Positions 1 to 9,105 are shown, counted from the stretch's first letter. The stretch is DNA of 64,000 bases from Eubacteriaceae bacterium (GCA_902362875.1 CABIYF010000003.1:93032-157031), one strand, 5' to 3'. Numbers and translations are program-made. Notes: a model not told the origin generated them from the letters alone.

Positions 1-396
1 AAGAATTACAAATTAGAGATCGGTATGAAGAATGCCAGACGTTTAAAGATGGCATATGCACAGGATGAGACAGAGGAAGAGATTTCAATCAAAGGAAGAG
101 ATATCGTAAGTGGACTTCCAAAAGAAGTAAAGATTCCTACGATGATCGTAGAGGAGAAAGCAAGAGATCAGATTCGTGAGATCTGTATGCAGGCCAAAGC
201 GGTGCTGGAAGTTGTGACACCAGAACTGGCAACAGATATCGTGAATGAGGGGATTTATGTATCTGGCGGAGCATGCGGATTTTCAAAGACAGAGGAGTGG
301 ATTAGGGAAGAACTGAAAGTGACAGTTCATATCAAGCCAGAACCACAGGATCATGTAATTTTAGGAATGCAGTCATATTTAAAACAAAGTAAATGA
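1..396 (+). CDS. mreB: MreB-like rod-shape protein, C-terminal part (5' end outside window)
   Basis: The reading frame is open from base 1, so the start lies before the window; 131 residues are visible. They match the last third of actin-like MreB: a segment like the family's 'GRD-VTGLPK' (here GRDIVSGLPKEVKI), then the end of subdomain IIA with 'GIYVSGGACGF', where typical MreB has 'G(I/V)xLTGGGALLxG'. MreB polymerises under the membrane and guides lateral wall synthesis. mreC follows after 18 nt, the usual order. The nucleotide-binding glycine motif and the end (GMQSYLKQ) are unusually diverged. It could therefore be a divergent paralogue rather than the main MreB. Family assignment rests on motif resemblance and synteny. 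Confidence 0.8.
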   Translation, partial: KNYKLEIGMKNARRLKMAYAQDETEEEISIKGRDIVSGLPKEVKIPTMIVEEKARDQIREICMQAKAVLEVVTPELATDIVNEGIYVSGGACGFSKTEEWIREELKVTVHIKPEPQDHVILGMQSYLKQSK

Positions 397-414
397 TGAA
401 ATGAGGACAGATGT

Positions 415-1281
415 ATGAAATTGCAAAAGAAAAAATTTAATTCAAATCATCTGCTGGTGATCTTTATCGTAGTATGTGGATTATTAGCAGGGATCAGTGT
501 TTTTGCAGGTGGAGTGCTGACACCGGTAAAGAATGTATTTTTTACAGTGTTATCCCCGATGCAGAAAGGCATCAACTCAATCGGGAATTCTGTTTTTTCC
601 TGGAATGAGAATGCAAAAAGCAAACAGGCACTGAAAGCAGAGAATGAGAAGCTTCAGGAGAAGGTGGACGCATTAAAGATGCAGAACCGTGTGCTGGAGC
701 AGAATCAGGTAGAACTTGAACGTCTGCAGGATCTGCTGAAATTGAAGAAAAAATATAAGAAATATCATACAGTCGGAGCCAGAGTCATCAGTAAAGGATC
801 AGAAAACTGGTTTGACATTTTTCTGATCGATAAAGGAAGCAAAGATGGACTTAAGAAAGATATGAACGTGATCGCAGGAAATGGTCTGGTAGGAATCGTC
901 TACGACGTATCCGCACATACAGCAAAAGTACGAACGATCATCAATGATACAAGCATGGTCAGTGCCATGTTCTTAAAGACCAATGATTCATGCATCGTAA
1001 ATGGAAGTCTTGATACAATGGAAGATGGATATCTGGAAGTTGTATATATCAGCAAAGATGCGAAAGTTAAGAATGGAGACGAGCTGGTAACATCATATGT
1101 AAGTTCAAAGTTTAACGAAGGTATTACGATCGGTAAGGTATCAGATATCAAACTTGATTCTACCAAGCTTACGAAGACGGCAAAAGTCACACCGATCGTT
1201 GATTTTAAGCATTTAAAAGAAGTTCTGGTTATTACAGATCTTAAGAAAACAGAGAACCTTGATACAGGAACAAAGGAATAA
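415..1281 (+). CDS. mreC: Rod shape-determining protein MreC
   Basis: A 288-residue protein with a short basic N-terminus, one membrane helix (about residues 13-33), a coiled coil rich in K/E/L (about 65-115) and a beta-rich extracytoplasmic C-terminal domain. This is the normal MreC build and length. MreC links MreB and MreD inside the membrane to PBP2 and RodA outside, activating lateral peptidoglycan synthesis. It sits between mreB and mreD in the conserved order. Motifs such as 'VISKGSENWFDIFLIDKGS' and 'GNGLVGIV' are typical of the family. The ATG is preceded by GAGGACAG at a normal distance. Nothing looks broken. Confidence 0.95.
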   Translation: MKLQKKKFNSNHLLVIFIVVCGLLAGISVFAGGVLTPVKNVFFTVLSPMQKGINSIGNSVFSWNENAKSKQALKAENEKLQEKVDALKMQNRVLEQNQVELERLQDLLKLKKKYKKYHTVGARVISKGSENWFDIFLIDKGSKDGLKKDMNVIAGNGLVGIVYDVSAHTAKVRTIINDTSMVSAMFLKTNDSCIVNGSLDTMEDGYLEVVYISKDAKVKNGDELVTSYVSSKFNEGITIGKVSDIKLDSTKLTKTAKVTPIVDFKHLKEVLVITDLKKTENLDTGTKE

Positions 1282-1292
1282 CAGGTGGAGAT

Positions 1293-1808
1293 ATGAAGAT
1301 TAAGAGAGTTTTATTTTATGTAATATCTGTGCTGGTCTGCTTCCTTTTACAGACCTCGGTGTTTAATTTTTTAAAACTTGCAGATGTTATGCCTAATATC
1401 TTATTGATCCTGACAGTTACGATGGCCTTTATCAGAGGAAAGAAAGCAGGGATCGTTGTAGGTTTTGTGTGTGGCCTGCTGATTGATATATTCTCTGGAA
1501 GTGTGCTTGGACAGTATGCATTTGTATACATTATGTTTGGATATGTGAATGGCTGGTTTCATGCATATTTTTATGAGGATGATATTTTACTTCCAATTGG
1601 TCTGCTGACAGCGAATTCACTTGTGTACAGTTTTGTGATCTTTTTCTTTTTCTTTGCATTAAGAGGAAGACTTCAGTTCTTTTCTTATTTATTTAAGGTT
1701 ATGATTCCGGAAGCAGTTTATACAGGAATCGCAGCATTGATCATTTATAAGATATTGTTAGAGATTGATATCAGGATCAGATATGGTGAAAAAAGGAGTA
1801 TGTTCTAG
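1293..1808 (+). CDS. mreD: Rod shape-determining membrane protein MreD
   Basis: A 171-residue, very hydrophobic protein with about five predicted membrane segments and the MreD-type central stretch 'DIFSGSVLGQYAFVYIMFGY'. MreD is an integral membrane partner of MreC in the elongasome. It starts 11 nt after mreC, with AGGTGGAG upstream, and its TAG stop overlaps the GTG start of the next gene by one base, which suggests translational coupling. Length is normal for the family. Confidence 0.92.
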   Translation: MKIKRVLFYVISVLVCFLLQTSVFNFLKLADVMPNILLILTVTMAFIRGKKAGIVVGFVCGLLIDIFSGSVLGQYAFVYIMFGYVNGWFHAYFYEDDILLPIGLLTANSLVYSFVIFFFFFALRGRLQFFSYLFKVMIPEAVYTGIAALIIYKILLEIDIRIRYGEKRSMF

Positions 1809-4723
1809 TGTTACGAAAAATTTACGAGAAAGCAGATAAATTATTAGCAAACCGTCTGATTGCGTTGATCGTACTGATCGCAGTCCTTTACTGCGTATTG
1901 ATCGGAAGAGTTTTTGTGCTTCAGATCGTGGAAGGACAGTCTCATAAGCAGGATTTTACATACAAAGTACAAAAGACGGTCAAGACATCTGGTACAAGAG
2001 GAAATATCTACGATGTGAATGGAAAACTGCTGGCATACAATAAACTGGTTTACACAGTAAATTTTCAGAATGATAGTGCATTCCAGACACTTGCCAAGCA
2101 GAATGGGACATCAGAGAATTATGAGAAGAATGAAGTGATCTATAAAGTGATCAAGATTCTCGAACATAATGGAGATTCATTTATCAATGATATTCCAATC
2201 GAATATACAGGAAGCGGAAAGTTAAGATTTACAGAGACAGGATCAAGACTTAAGAAATTTAAGAGAGATGTTTTTGGAATCGGAAGCGACACTTCTGATC
2301 TTTCACAGTCCGAGAAGGAATTACGAAACAAACAGCTCAATGCGACAGCAGAAGAGGTTTTTCAGTATTTAAGAGATGGAACGATGGGATCATCTGGTAC
2401 TGGAAAGATGTTTGATATCGACAAGAAATATTCCAAGGAAGATGCGTTAAAGATCATGTCTGTGAGATACAGTGCATTTTTGAGCAGATATTCACAGTAT
2501 ATGAAGGTTACGATCGCGAATGAGATCAACAGCAAAAGTATTGCAGAGATCAAGGAAAGAAGTTCAGAACTTCCGGGAATTGATATTGATACAAAGTCTA
2601 TTCGTGTATATAATAAAAGCGAGGCTATGTCTCATATTATAGGATATACAGGAACGGTCAATACAGACGAACTGGAGACTTATAACAAAGGAAAGAAAGA
2701 AGAAGATAAAGACTACTATTCCAGTGATGAGACAGTCGGAAAGGCTGGTGTGGAGAAACAGTTTGAGAAATATCTCCACGGAGACAGTGGAAGCAAGACA
2801 TTAGTGGTTAATAATGTAGGAAAGATCGTAGAGACGACAAAGACGGTCAAATCCGGAACAGGAAACAATATTACATTATCGATCGACAGTGAGCTTCAGG
2901 AGTATGTATACAATCTTCTGGAGAAGAAGATCGCAGGAATCGTATTATCCAAGCTTACAAGTTCAGACAGTGCAGGAAATGACCGTGAGAATATCATGAT
3001 ACCGATCAAGAAGGTCTATTACTCATTCATCGGAAACAGCGTCATCGACCTTGAGAATCTCAACGGTAACAAGGCAACATCGTATGAGAAGAAGATGTAC
3101 AGAAAGATTCAGCGCCTTGAAGATGCAGCGATTCAGACATCAAAGAATCTGGTGTTGAATGGAAAGAAAGCTTATAAGGATGAAAGTGATGAGAAACAGG
3201 CATATTCATCCTATGTATACAGTCTGCTGTCAAGCAAGAAGGTTCTCTTAAGCAGTTCCATTGATACGACAGATAAGACATATCAGCGCTGGAAAGACGA
3301 GAAGATCAGTTTAAGTGAATTTTTAAGATATGCGGTGAATAAGGAATGGATTGATATTTCTTCCTTAAACATCAGCAGCAAGTATAATGATACAGAAGAG
3401 ATCATGAAGGCATTGGCAGTTTACGTTGAGGATGCACTGGTTGATGCAGATGATTTTGATATGACAGTCTGCGAGCAGAGTATCATGAAAGGTAAATTAA
3501 GCGGCAGGGAAGTATGTCTTCTGCTTTACGAACAGGGAATCCTTAAGAAGAAAGGCGACAGTGATTATTCTGCATTGAAATCAGGATCTTTAAACAGCTA
3601 CGATTTTATCCGCAAGAAATTAAAAAGTTTACAGATCACACCGGCACAGATCGGAATGGACCCATGTTCAGGTTCTGTTGTTATCACGGATTCAAAGACT
3701 GGAAAAGTAAAAGCACTTGTAAGTTACCCCGGATATGACAGCAATCGTCTGTCAAATGGAACAGATTCCGGATATTACAGACAGCTTGCCAATTCCGCAT
3801 CAACACCATTATATGATCAGGCATTAAAACATAAGACAGCGCCAGGATCTACATTTAAGCCATTATCAGCATTGGCGGGTCTGAATGAGAAGGTTATTAC
3901 AACAAGTACAGTCATCAATTGTACAGGATTATACGACAAGATCACTCCTCCAGCCAAATGCTGGAAGTATCCAGACCGCCATGGAGCAAGAAAAGTATCC
4001 ACAGCGATCGAAGCATCTTGTAATTATTTCTTTTATGAAGTAGGATATAGATTAGGAGACAAATCAGGTTCTTACAGTAGTAAGGAAGGATTGAAATATC
4101 TGGAAAAATATGCGACAGCTCTAGGACTGAACAAGAAGTCTGGAATTGAACTTGACGAGTCATCACCACAGGTTTCTGATGAGACTTCTGTACGTTCAGC
4201 CATTGGACAGGGACGTAACAGTTTTACACCAAGCCAGATATCGAATTATGTGACAACCTTATCAAACAGAGGTACTGTATATGATCTTAGTATCATGGAT
4301 AAGATCACAGATGACAATGGAAAGACAATCAAGAAATATGGTGTGAAGAAGGTCAGACAGGTTCATTATGATACGAAGTACTGGGATGCAGTACAGACAG
4401 GAATGAGAGGCGTAGTTAACGGAAAGGACAGTTCTGTAAGCAGTATTTTCAAAGGATTGAAAGTAAAGATCGCAGGAAAGACTGGTACAGCACAGGAGAA
4501 TAAGAAACGTCCAAACCACGCATTGTTCATTTCTTACGGACCATATGAGAAACCGGAGATCACGACAACGGTTGTTATTCCGTTTGGTTATACTTCATCC
4601 AATGCCGCATCTACGGCAAAGGATATCTATGAATATTATTTTGCAAATGATAAGACGAAGAAGAAGTTGGAGAAGAATAATAAATCAGTCACAGAAACCA
4701 ATGTAGGTACTGCGGGAGACTAA
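1808..4723 (+). CDS. mrdA: Penicillin-binding protein 2, elongation transpeptidase (large form)
   Basis: A class B PBP of 971 residues with an N-terminal membrane anchor (about 19-40), a dimerisation/pedestal domain and a C-terminal transpeptidase domain. The catalytic motifs are intact: S681-T-F-K684, S737-C-N739 and K891-T-G-T. It crosslinks lateral-wall peptidoglycan outside the membrane as partner of RodA. The start is GTG at 1808, overlapping the mreD stop, with AAGGAG upstream. Typical PBP2 proteins have about 600-720 residues. Here a long insert, roughly residues 375-620, lies between the 'GTGNNITLSIDSELQEYVY' strand and the 'GSVVITDSKTGKVKALVSYP' strand. The insert is polar, rich in K/S/D/Y, and resembles nothing I recognise. 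Confidence 0.93.
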   Translation: MLRKIYEKADKLLANRLIALIVLIAVLYCVLIGRVFVLQIVEGQSHKQDFTYKVQKTVKTSGTRGNIYDVNGKLLAYNKLVYTVNFQNDSAFQTLAKQNGTSENYEKNEVIYKVIKILEHNGDSFINDIPIEYTGSGKLRFTETGSRLKKFKRDVFGIGSDTSDLSQSEKELRNKQLNATAEEVFQYLRDGTMGSSGTGKMFDIDKKYSKEDALKIMSVRYSAFLSRYSQYMKVTIANEINSKSIAEIKERSSELPGIDIDTKSIRVYNKSEAMSHIIGYTGTVNTDELETYNKGKKEEDKDYYSSDETVGKAGVEKQFEKYLHGDSGSKTLVVNNVGKIVETTKTVKSGTGNNITLSIDSELQEYVYNLLEKKIAGIVLSKLTSSDSAGNDRENIMIPIKKVYYSFIGNSVIDLENLNGNKATSYEKKMYRKIQRLEDAAIQTSKNLVLNGKKAYKDESDEKQAYSSYVYSLLSSKKVLLSSSIDTTDKTYQRWKDEKISLSEFLRYAVNKEWIDISSLNISSKYNDTEEIMKALAVYVEDALVDADDFDMTVCEQSIMKGKLSGREVCLLLYEQGILKKKGDSDYSALKSGSLNSYDFIRKKLKSLQITPAQIGMDPCSGSVVITDSKTGKVKALVSYPGYDSNRLSNGTDSGYYRQLANSASTPLYDQALKHKTAPGSTFKPLSALAGLNEKVITTSTVINCTGLYDKITPPAKCWKYPDRHGARKVSTAIEASCNYFFYEVGYRLGDKSGSYSSKEGLKYLEKYATALGLNKKSGIELDESSPQVSDETSVRSAIGQGRNSFTPSQISNYVTTLSNRGTVYDLSIMDKITDDNGKTIKKYGVKKVRQVHYDTKYWDAVQTGMRGVVNGKDSSVSSIFKGLKVKIAGKTGTAQENKKRPNHALFISYGPYEKPEITTTVVIPFGYTSSNAASTAKDIYEYYFANDKTKKKLEKNNKSVTETNVGTAGD

Positions 4724-4743
4724 GAAAAGAAGAGAGGAATCGT

Positions 4744-5484
4744 ATGAATCATCCGGTATTGCTAAAAGGAAACAGCATCGGGCTTACCATGGTGCTGGAT
4801 CCAGAGATGAAGTTTGAACAGCTCAAAGCTGCTATTTGTGAGAAGTTTACACAGGCAAAAGATTTCTTTAACGGACAGACTCAGATCGCATTGAAGATCG
4901 AAGGCAGGAAACTTACTTCGCCACAGCTTGAAGAAGTTTTAGGAATTATTGCTGAAGAAACAACATTGACGATCGCATATGTCATAGAAGACGATAAGAT
5001 CATGGAGACATCATTCAAAGAGGCATTAAGGAAACTTGAGGAGAAAGAACAGAAACGTTCAGATTCTTTGATCGATGAGAGGAGAAAAGGAGACGGACAG
5101 TTTTACCGGGGAACTCTTAGATCCGGACAGAGTCTTGAATCTGACGGCAGTGTTGTTGTCGTTGGAGATGTGAACCCGGGAGCATCTGTAAGTGCCAAAG
5201 GAAATGTGGTTGTCCTTGGATGTGCCAAAGGATATTTAAGCGCAGGAAACGGCGGGGATGACCATGCATTTGTTGCGGCACTGGACATGCAGCCGATGCA
5301 GATCCGTATCGGAAACCATATAGCAAGAAGTGCAGACGGAGAGCCAGAGAAGAAGAAAAAATTCTTTGGAAGATCAAAAAACAATGATAACCAGCCGATG
5401 GAAGCACAGATTGCATTTGTTGAAGATGAAAATATTTATATCGAGCCCATATCAAAAGCGCTCTTAAATGAAATCATAGTATAG
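4744..5484 (+). CDS. minC: Septum site-determining protein MinC
   Basis: A 246-residue protein with the N-terminal MinC domain (1 to about 105), a charged linker, and the C-terminal beta-helix domain starting near 'FYRGTLRSGQSLESDGSVVVVGDVNPGA', whose G-D-V-N-P-G-A turn is the MinC signature. MinC blocks FtsZ polymerisation away from mid-cell and is carried to the membrane by MinD. minD and minE follow directly. The start has GAGAGGAATC upstream. Length is near the family norm. Confidence 0.95.
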   Translation: MNHPVLLKGNSIGLTMVLDPEMKFEQLKAAICEKFTQAKDFFNGQTQIALKIEGRKLTSPQLEEVLGIIAEETTLTIAYVIEDDKIMETSFKEALRKLEEKEQKRSDSLIDERRKGDGQFYRGTLRSGQSLESDGSVVVVGDVNPGASVSAKGNVVVLGCAKGYLSAGNGGDDHAFVAALDMQPMQIRIGNHIARSADGEPEKKKKFFGRSKNNDNQPMEAQIAFVEDENIYIEPISKALLNEIIV

Positions 5485-5502
5485 TGAATGGAGGAAATTA
5501 AA

Positions 5503-6288
5503 ATGAGTGAAGTTATCGTAATCACATCTGGAAAGGGTGGCGTTGGAAAGACAACAACCACTGCCAATGTGGGAACAGGATTAGCGAAGGAAGGAAAGAA
5601 AGTCGTACTGATCGATACAGACATCGGACTTCGTAATCTGGATGTTGTCATGGGGCTTGAAAACAGAATCGTTTATAATCTGGTAGATGTTGTGGAAGGA
5701 AACTGCAGAATCAAACAGGCAATGATCAAAGATAAGAAATATCCAAATCTTTTCTTATTACCATCAGCACAGACAAGAGATAAGACATCCGTAACTCCAG
5801 AACAGATGTCAAAACTTGTAGAAGAATTAAAAGATGAATTTGATTATATCATTCTTGACTGCCCAGCTGGAATTGAACAGGGATTTAAGAATGCGATTGC
5901 AGCAGCAGACAGAGCGCTGATCGTTACAACACCAGAAGTTTCAGCAATCCGTGATGCAGACCGCATTATTGGTTTATTAGAGGCGAATGACATACATAAG
6001 ATCGATCTGGTCATCAACAGAATCCGTATGGATATGGTAGAAAGAGGAGACATGCTTTCAAAAGATGACGTGCTTGATATTCTTGCAGTAGATCTGATCG
6101 GAATCGTTCCAGATGATGAAAACATCGTTATTTCTACAAACCAGGGAGAGCCGCTGGTTGGAAGCAATACACCAGCTGGAAAAGCTTACCAGAACATTTG
6201 TGACCGTGTGATGGGAAAAGAAGTTCCATTTATGGAGATTACAGGACCAACATTCTTCCAGAGACTTGCACATGTATTTAAAAAGTAG
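5503..6288 (+). CDS. minD: Septum site-determining ATPase MinD
   Basis: A ParA/MinD ATPase of 261 residues with the deviant Walker A motif K11-G-G-V-G-K-T-T, switch region 'DTDIGLRNLDVVMGLENR', and a C-terminal amphipathic membrane-targeting helix (FFQRLAHVFKK). It recruits MinC to the membrane and is displaced by MinE. The frame opens at 5488, but GGAGG at 5490-5494 serves as RBS for the ATG at 5503, so I start there. It lies between minC and minE. Complete. Confidence 0.96.
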   Translation: MSEVIVITSGKGGVGKTTTTANVGTGLAKEGKKVVLIDTDIGLRNLDVVMGLENRIVYNLVDVVEGNCRIKQAMIKDKKYPNLFLLPSAQTRDKTSVTPEQMSKLVEELKDEFDYIILDCPAGIEQGFKNAIAAADRALIVTTPEVSAIRDADRIIGLLEANDIHKIDLVINRIRMDMVERGDMLSKDDVLDILAVDLIGIVPDDENIVISTNQGEPLVGSNTPAGKAYQNICDRVMGKEVPFMEITGPTFFQRLAHVFKK

Positions 6289-6302
6289 AGGGGAGATAAG
6301 AG

Positions 6303-6563
6303 ATGGGTTTTTTTGATAATTTTTTTAAGAAAAAGAGTTCAGGCGAAGTGGCAAAAGACCGTTTGAAACTGCTGCTTGTTTCAGACAGATCAAACTGTTC
6401 TCCTGAGACGATGGAACTGATCAAAAATGACATCATAAAGGTAATCTCCAAATATATGGAGATCGACCCGGACGGATTGGATATTCAGATTACACAAAAC
6501 AGCGAAGAATCCGAAGGACCGGCATTATATGCCAACATTCCGATTCGTGAGCTTAGAAAATAA
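6303..6563 (+). CDS. minE: Cell division topological specificity factor MinE
   Basis: An 86-residue protein with the N-terminal amphipathic region (MGFFDNFFKKKSS), the MinD-binding segment around 'AKDRLKLLLVSDR', and the C-terminal dimerisation domain ending 'ALYANIPIRELRK'. MinE stimulates MinD ATP hydrolysis and drives pole-to-pole oscillation. Having minE as well as divIVA (at 13492) in one genome is typical of clostridia. RBS GAGGGGAG precedes the ATG. Complete. Confidence 0.94.
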   Translation: MGFFDNFFKKKSSGEVAKDRLKLLLVSDRSNCSPETMELIKNDIIKVISKYMEIDPDGLDIQITQNSEESEGPALYANIPIRELRK

Positions 6564-6578
6564 TATTGGAGAAAGAAC

Positions 6579-7694
6579 ATGCTGCGAAATTACCGACTGC
6601 AAAATTACAATTTCAAACTCGTATTTAATGTGCTTGTACTGATGGCAATGGGACTTGTATTTATTCATAGTGCGAACCCTTCCTTTGTTGTAAAGCAGGC
6701 ACTTGGTATTACGATGGGACTGGGAATCATATTTGTCGTATCACTGATTGATTTTCAGGTATTTACAAGAAATGCAGAATTATTGTATATTTTTAATGTA
6801 GTCATGCTGATTGGCGTTAAATTATTTGGAAAAGATGTAAACGGAGCCAAAAGATGGTTTTCTCTTGGACCGTTAGGAACATTTCAGCCATCAGAACTTA
6901 GTAAAGTGATTATGATCATTGTGATCGCAGCATTCCTTGCGAAACATCAGGATGATCTTAATGAACCAAAGATTCTTGGAAAGCTGGCACTGATATGTGC
7001 TGTGCCGCTGTTTTTGATCTTGAAACAGCCAAGTCTTTCCTCAACACTTGATATTTGCTTTATCATTCTGGGAATGATCTTTATGGCAGGATTGTCCTCC
7101 AAGCTGATCGTTCGCGTTCTGATCATTGGAGTACCGCTTTTAGCAATCTTTTTATGGTATGTGCAGACACCGGGACAGATTTTGTTAGAGCCGCATCAGG
7201 TGGCCAGAATCATGTCATTTTTACATCCAGAGAACTATGCAGATTCGACTGCACTTCAGACAAGCAATTCAATTATGGCAATTGGTTCGGGCGGCTTGTT
7301 TGGAAAAGGTTTCGGAAGCAATACGATATCCAATGTATCAGCCAGTGACGTGAATCTGGTATCCGAGAATCAGACAGACTTTATCTTTTCGGTTATTGGA
7401 GAAGAATTCGGGTTTGTTGGATGCGTGATCCTGATCGTCATTTTTGCATGTCTTGTATACCAGTGCATGAATGTGGCGAAGAAATCAGGAAATCTGATCG
7501 GCACTTATGTTGCGGTAGGAGTTGCATGTTATATGGGATTCCAGTCGTTTATCAATATTGCAGTTGCGACAGGAACCATGCCAAATACAGGACAGCCGCT
7601 GCCATTTATCAGTTATGGATTAAGTTCATTGATGTCCGCATCGATCGCGATCGGAATGGTACTGAATATATATTTACAAAGAAAAAGACATTAG
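6579..7694 (+). CDS. rodA: SEDS peptidoglycan glycosyltransferase RodA
   Basis: A 371-residue membrane protein with about ten helices and the SEDS signature 'GTMPNTGQPLPFISYGLSS' near the C-terminus. The loop 'KDVNGAKRWFSLGPLGTFQPSE' is also typical of FtsW/RodA/SpoVE. It polymerises lipid II glycan chains for the lateral wall together with PBP2 (1808). The position at the end of the mre-min operon favours RodA over FtsW or SpoVE. RBS GGAG lies upstream of ATG 6579. Confidence 0.92.
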   Translation: MLRNYRLQNYNFKLVFNVLVLMAMGLVFIHSANPSFVVKQALGITMGLGIIFVVSLIDFQVFTRNAELLYIFNVVMLIGVKLFGKDVNGAKRWFSLGPLGTFQPSELSKVIMIIVIAAFLAKHQDDLNEPKILGKLALICAVPLFLILKQPSLSSTLDICFIILGMIFMAGLSSKLIVRVLIIGVPLLAIFLWYVQTPGQILLEPHQVARIMSFLHPENYADSTALQTSNSIMAIGSGGLFGKGFGSNTISNVSASDVNLVSENQTDFIFSVIGEEFGFVGCVILIVIFACLVYQCMNVAKKSGNLIGTYVAVGVACYMGFQSFINIAVATGTMPNTGQPLPFISYGLSSLMSASIAIGMVLNIYLQRKRH

Positions 7695-7706
7695 GAGGTT
7701 CTATTT

Positions 7707-8099
7707 ATGAATGTAGGATTAGTTGCCCATGATGGGAAAAAGAACCTGATGCAGAATTTATGTATTGCATATCAGGACATTTTAAAAAAACATAAATTAT
7801 ATGCAACAAGCACGACTGGACAGATGATCGAAGATGTTGCCAATTTAAAGATTCATAAGCTTCTTGCAGGGCATTTTGGCGGAATGCAGCAGATGGGAGG
7901 CAAGATATCCAACAATGAAATAGACCTCTTGATTTTTTTACAGGATCCGTCAAACAAGAAGAGAACACCGGATTTTTACAATGTATTGAATCTGTGTGAC
8001 CAGTATAATATTCCATGTGCTACCAATCTTCCAACAGCGGAAGTATTGATCCTTGCACTGGATCGAGGAGATTTGGATTGGAGGAATATGTATAAATAG
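7707..8099 (+). CDS. Methylglyoxal synthase-like protein, catalytic residues altered
   Basis: A 130-residue protein that aligns along its whole length with MgsA, which turns dihydroxyacetone phosphate into methylglyoxal. The N-terminal 'LVAHDGKKNLMQ', the phosphate-binding 'TSTTGQMI', 'DLLIFLQDP' and 'NIPCATNLPTAEVLI' are clear. However, the family loop 'GPLGGDQQ', which contains the catalytic Asp (Asp71 of E. coli), reads 'GHFGGMQQ' here, and the segment holding E. coli His98 reads 'NKKRTPD' with no His. The fold is thus likely kept but normal catalysis is doubtful. RBS AGGAGG lies upstream, 12 nt after rodA. Database annotation would probably say mgsA; I leave the symbol empty for this reason. 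Confidence 0.75.
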   Translation: MNVGLVAHDGKKNLMQNLCIAYQDILKKHKLYATSTTGQMIEDVANLKIHKLLAGHFGGMQQMGGKISNNEIDLLIFLQDPSNKKRTPDFYNVLNLCDQYNIPCATNLPTAEVLILALDRGDLDWRNMYK

Positions 8100-8125
8100 A
8101 CTGTCAGGTGACGGTCTTTTTTTAC
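8099..8125 (+). terminator. Intrinsic terminator after the MgsA-like gene
   Basis: GACTGTC-AGGT-GACGGTC forms a 7-bp stem (one G-U pair) followed by seven T. Its first base overlaps the stop codon region of the gene at 7707. It probably ends the mre-min-rodA transcript, with some read-through to the carboxypeptidase gene at 8139, which lacks an obvious own promoter. Confidence 0.75.
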
Positions 8126-8138
8126 AAAGAATAAGAAG

Positions 8139-9104
8139 ATGAAGAAATTAATTTGTATAATTATGTCGGTCATGATGGTAGCGATGTCTGGATGCCAGAC
8201 AGCAAAAGCCGCATCATCACTCGATTATGAACAACATTATAAGACAACAGGAACAGCACTCAAAGAATCTGCACTGTCTGATAACTGGGAATCAAAAGGT
8301 TCCAAGGTTGCAGTTGTATCAAAACAGAAAGCAGATAATGAAGAATATCTTGATGCCAAAGAAGTGCTGTTAGTTAATAACACAAAGAATAAAGTACTGG
8401 TAAGCCAGAAAGTATTTGACCAGGCATATCCGGCAAGTACAACAAAGATCATGACAGCATTGTTAACATTGGAGAATTTAAAATTAAGCAAAGTTGTTAT
8501 GATCAAGCACGACATCACATTTCCAGACGGAGCAGCCGTAGCAGTGCATCTCAAAAAAGGAGATAAGATCACAGTGGAAGCCCTGCTTAATGCACTGATC
8601 ATTATGTCAGCTAATGATGCAGCTGTAGCCTTGGGAGAAGAAGTTTCTGGAAGTCTGCCAAAGTTTGTGAAATTAATGAATAAACGTGCGAAAGAATTGG
8701 GGGCAACGAATACACATTTTGCAAATCCGAATGGATTACATTTGGCAAATCATTATTCTACAGCCTATGACCTGTATCTGATCTTTAAGGAAGTAGCAAA
8801 ACATAATGAATTTTTCAATATTGCAGGAAAACCAAGCAGCAGGATTGAATATACAGGATCAAAAGGTCAATTAAAGATTTATGATATGGCATCTACCAAT
8901 CAGTATATTGCAGGTACTTATACATTACCAAGCAATGTATATATGATCGGTGGAAAAACAGGTACAACAACACAGGCAGGTTCCTGTCTGATCCTGCTTA
9001 CAAAGAATAAAGACGGAGAAGAATTTATCTCTGTGGTATTAAAAGGTGTAACAAAGTCAGCACTGTACCACACAATGACAGATATTTTATCAAAGGAAAA
9101 CTAA
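8139..9104 (+). CDS. D-alanyl-D-alanine carboxypeptidase (DacF-like), secreted or lipid-anchored
   Basis: A 321-residue serine peptidase of family S11. The N-terminus is a signal sequence with a lipobox-like 'AMSGC' (Cys about 19). Active-site motifs are 'STTK' (PASTTKIMTALLTLE), 'SAN' (IMSANDAAVALGE) and 'KTGTT' (GGKTGTTTQAGSC). It removes the terminal D-Ala of peptidoglycan pentapeptides, limiting crosslinking. No C-terminal amphipathic anchor is present, so lipid anchoring would hold it at the membrane. A good RBS is not visible before ATG 8139. It is followed by a radical SAM gene after 1 nt. Confidence 0.9.
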   Translation: MKKLICIIMSVMMVAMSGCQTAKAASSLDYEQHYKTTGTALKESALSDNWESKGSKVAVVSKQKADNEEYLDAKEVLLVNNTKNKVLVSQKVFDQAYPASTTKIMTALLTLENLKLSKVVMIKHDITFPDGAAVAVHLKKGDKITVEALLNALIIMSANDAAVALGEEVSGSLPKFVKLMNKRAKELGATNTHFANPNGLHLANHYSTAYDLYLIFKEVAKHNEFFNIAGKPSSRIEYTGSKGQLKIYDMASTNQYIAGTYTLPSNVYMIGGKTGTTTQAGSCLILLTKNKDGEEFISVVLKGVTKSALYHTMTDILSKEN

Positions 9105-9105
9105 C

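Noticed and set aside
5103..5455. Minus-strand frames inside minC
   Set aside because: Shadows of the minC C-terminal domain, without motif or RBS.
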